From the NCBI GenBank assembly GCA_938084575.1, contig CALKFG010000005.1, forward strand, positions 62,001 to 126,000: a stretch of 64,000 bases of DNA, read 5' to 3'. A model generated the notes under the pieces. It did no database searches and was not told where the DNA came from. It worked only from the letters and a program-made list of their open reading frames with translations. Shown here in pieces: positions 62,786 through 64,000 of this stretch (the first letter of the stretch is position 1; each line of letters begins with the position of its first letter). This stretch comes from an uncultured Hyphomonadaceae bacterium. Lineage in GTDB: Bacteria > Pseudomonadota > Alphaproteobacteria > Caulobacterales > Hyphomonadaceae. A program made the translations under genes and the position numbers.

Positions 62786-63343
62786 ATGCGTCGCCTAATG
62801 ATGACTTCCGGGTCCCTGGCACTGTTGTTTGGGGTTGTGGCATGTTCGACAACCCCGCCGCCGCCGCCACCCGTGGTCGAAGAGCCCGCGCCCGTCATCG
62901 TCGAGCCCGAGCCCGAACCCGTTGTGGAAGTCATTGTAGAGCCGGAACCCGTTGTTCCTGCCGGACCTCTGGCGGGTTCTCTGGAAGACTTCCAGGTCAA
63001 TGTCGGGGATCGCGTCTTTTTCGACCTCGATCAATATGTGCTGAGTGAGGATGCCCGCATGGTTCTGCGCCGTCAGGCCGCGTGGCTGGATGCCTATTCC
63101 GACGTGAATATTCTTGTCGCCGGAAACTGCGATGAGCGCGGCACGCGGGAATACAACCTCGCCCTCGGCGAGCGCCGGGCCAATGTGGTCAAGGCTTATC
63201 TGGTCGACCTGGGTGTTGATCCAGCCCGGATCGAAACGGTATCCTACGGTAAGGAACGCCCAATCGCTGCCGGGTCGGATGATGCGGCCTGGGCCCAGAA
63301 CCGGAATGGGTTTACCCAGATTGTTTCCGGCGCGGCGTCCTAA
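62786..63343 (+). CDS. pal: Peptidoglycan-associated lipoprotein Pal
   Basis: A 185-residue outer-membrane lipoprotein. The signal ends at the lipobox VVAC (Cys20). A proline- and glutamate-rich linker (PPPPPP, then repeated EPEP units) leads to an OmpA-like peptidoglycan-binding domain, with DRVFFDLDQYVLSEDA and GNCDERGTREYNLALGERRA. The usual GH(x)DERG has His replaced by Asn (GNCDERG); other binding residues are kept. The ATG at 62786 follows AAGGAG; an in-frame upstream ATG at 62726 is less likely. Confidence 0.95.
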   Translation: MRRLMMTSGSLALLFGVVACSTTPPPPPPVVEEPAPVIVEPEPEPVVEVIVEPEPVVPAGPLAGSLEDFQVNVGDRVFFDLDQYVLSEDARMVLRRQAAWLDAYSDVNILVAGNCDERGTREYNLALGERRANVVKAYLVDLGVDPARIETVSYGKERPIAAGSDDAAWAQNRNGFTQIVSGAAS

Positions 63344-63367
63344 GGGCACCCGCCAGATTTAAAAATT

Positions 63368-63397
63368 CGGCCGGGCGCCATAATTTGGCCCCGGCCG
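63368..63397. terminator. GC-rich hairpin between pal and cpoB
   Basis: An inverted repeat of about 12 base pairs with one bulged base (CGGCCGGG at 63368-63375 pairing with CCCGGCCG at 63390-63397, AATT-rich loop) lies 25 bases after the pal stop. The plus strand continues GTTTCG, a poor T run; on the minus strand five T residues follow. It may attenuate transcription from pal into cpoB without ending it. Confidence 0.45.
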
Positions 63398-63439
63398 TTT
63401 CGTATGGTCTGGTCTGGTGCAGAGTGAGGGAGCTCTTGG

Positions 63440-64000
63440 ATGCGGATGACACGGGTTTGGATCGCGGCGGCGTTTGGCCTCTGTCTGTCGTCCGTTGCAA
63501 GTGCGCTGGCCCAGGCCGACATCCGACAGGGCGTCTCCAGCGGGGACGTCGTCCTTCTCCTGCGCGACCTGCAGCAGGCCAATGCCGAACTGAGGGCGCA
63601 GATCACCGGGCTGGAATCCCAGAATGCGACCCTGAATGGCAAGGTCGAGACCTTGCAGTTTCTGCTCACCCAGTCGCGTGACCAAATCAATGATATGCAG
63701 GTCGACGATGCTGAAATCGACCGGCTGATGTCCGATCTGAGGGCCAGTCAGGCGACTCAGCTTGAGCAGATGGCCGACCTCAACCGCCGCCTGTCCGCGG
63801 TCAGCCTGCGGGTCGACGAAATGAATGCCCTCGAAACCGGACCTGCTTTTGGCGAGGGTCTGGACCTGCAACGCCTGGTTCCGGCCGAAGCTGTGGTCGA
63901 GGCCGGGGCGGCCGGCCCCCAACCGGCGGAGAGTCCCGATGCCGGGGTGCCGGCTGCAGACCCCGAGCCGCTGGCGCAAATGGATGCGCCCATGACCGGC
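63440..64000 (+). CDS. cpoB: Cell division coordinator CpoB (YbgF), partial
   Basis: The first 187 residues of a gene cut by the right edge of the window. A signal peptide (MRMTRVWIAAAFGLCLSSV..ALA) precedes a trimeric coiled coil, LLLRDLQQANAELRAQITGLESQNATLNGKVETLQFLLTQ, and an acidic, proline-rich linker. The TPR domain expected at the C-terminus lies outside. CpoB coordinates Tol-driven outer-membrane constriction with PBP1B. Position directly after pal supports this. Confidence 0.88.
   Translation, partial: MRMTRVWIAAAFGLCLSSVASALAQADIRQGVSSGDVVLLLRDLQQANAELRAQITGLESQNATLNGKVETLQFLLTQSRDQINDMQVDDAEIDRLMSDLRASQATQLEQMADLNRRLSAVSLRVDEMNALETGPAFGEGLDLQRLVPAEAVVEAGAAGPQPAESPDAGVPAADPEPLAQMDAPMTG

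Noticed and set aside
1-64000. CRISPR array, insertion sequence, integrase, toxin-antitoxin or restriction genes
   Set aside because: None were seen on either strand: no regular direct repeats, no transposase or integrase motifs, and no paired small toxin-antitoxin genes.

Overview
The window is GC-rich, densely coding bacterial chromosome, most consistent with a marine or aquatic alphaproteobacterium (Hyphomonadales/Parvularculales/Caulobacterales-like). This is inferred from gene content, not from a search. The clues are a SAM-II riboswitch in front of metA, ruvCAB, tolQRAB-pal-cpoB, ccmABCDG next to acnA, the PHA regulator phaR beside phaB, tyrC-hisC, bolA divergent from a J-domain gene, a possible CtrA-type box before ftsK, and YciB/IspZ. 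I see no insertion sequence, phage, CRISPR array, rRNA or plasmid function. No gap between genes exceeds 300 bases; the largest (6516-6809) holds the metA leader.

Layout. 1-4402: edge of a glycosyltransferase, an alpha/beta hydrolase, then ruvC-ruvA-ruvB-GFA with overlapping start and stop codons (recombination and repair). 4429-8698 (minus): metA under a SAM-II riboswitch followed by an acyl-CoA dehydrogenase, then a crotonase-fold protein and a medium-chain reductase. 8902-12712: sulfate activation (cysD, cysNC) and a nitronate monooxygenase. 12709-16606 (minus): ftsK and amtB. 16783-23995: a ubiquinone-type hydroxylase, bolA, a J-domain protein, an acyltransferase, purA, a DUF350 membrane protein, a trypsin-like protease and pyrF. 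24074-30004: a lipoprotein PQQ alcohol dehydrogenase, small unknowns, an SDR, tyrC-hisC. 30081-32525: a PII protein, a methyltransferase, gloB and a cupin. 32593-37293: HMG-CoA lyase, a CoA-transferase, hisI, galT-galK. 37454-39825: tRNA-Arg(CCT), a lipoprotein nuclease, phaB, phaR. 39914-45888: acnA, ccmABCDG, a MarR regulator with a polylysine tail. 45986-51856: Nudix, yciB, AraC regulator, DMT transporter, ABC-F, nfuA. 51930-55838: poorly characterised envelope proteins (a DUF2333-like protein, an esterase, an unknown membrane protein, a secreted beta/gamma-crystallin). 55842-58982: an ABC importer ATPase with two nucleotide-binding domains and no permease, and an iron alcohol dehydrogenase. 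59204-64000: the Tol-Pal operon, with cpoB cut by the window edge.

Most of the window is housekeeping metabolism and envelope biology, and I did not find a clearly new multi-gene system. The best leads are the metA leader (riboswitch plus a possible Shine-Dalgarno-sequestering hairpin) driving a MetA with the acetyl-CoA-type Glu111; a galactokinase with Ser in place of the sugar-binding Glu; a lipid-anchored quinohemoprotein alcohol dehydrogenase; the polylysine-tailed MarR regulator; PII translated behind a methyltransferase gene and away from amtB; and two tandem hairpins next to the uncharacterised envelope genes.
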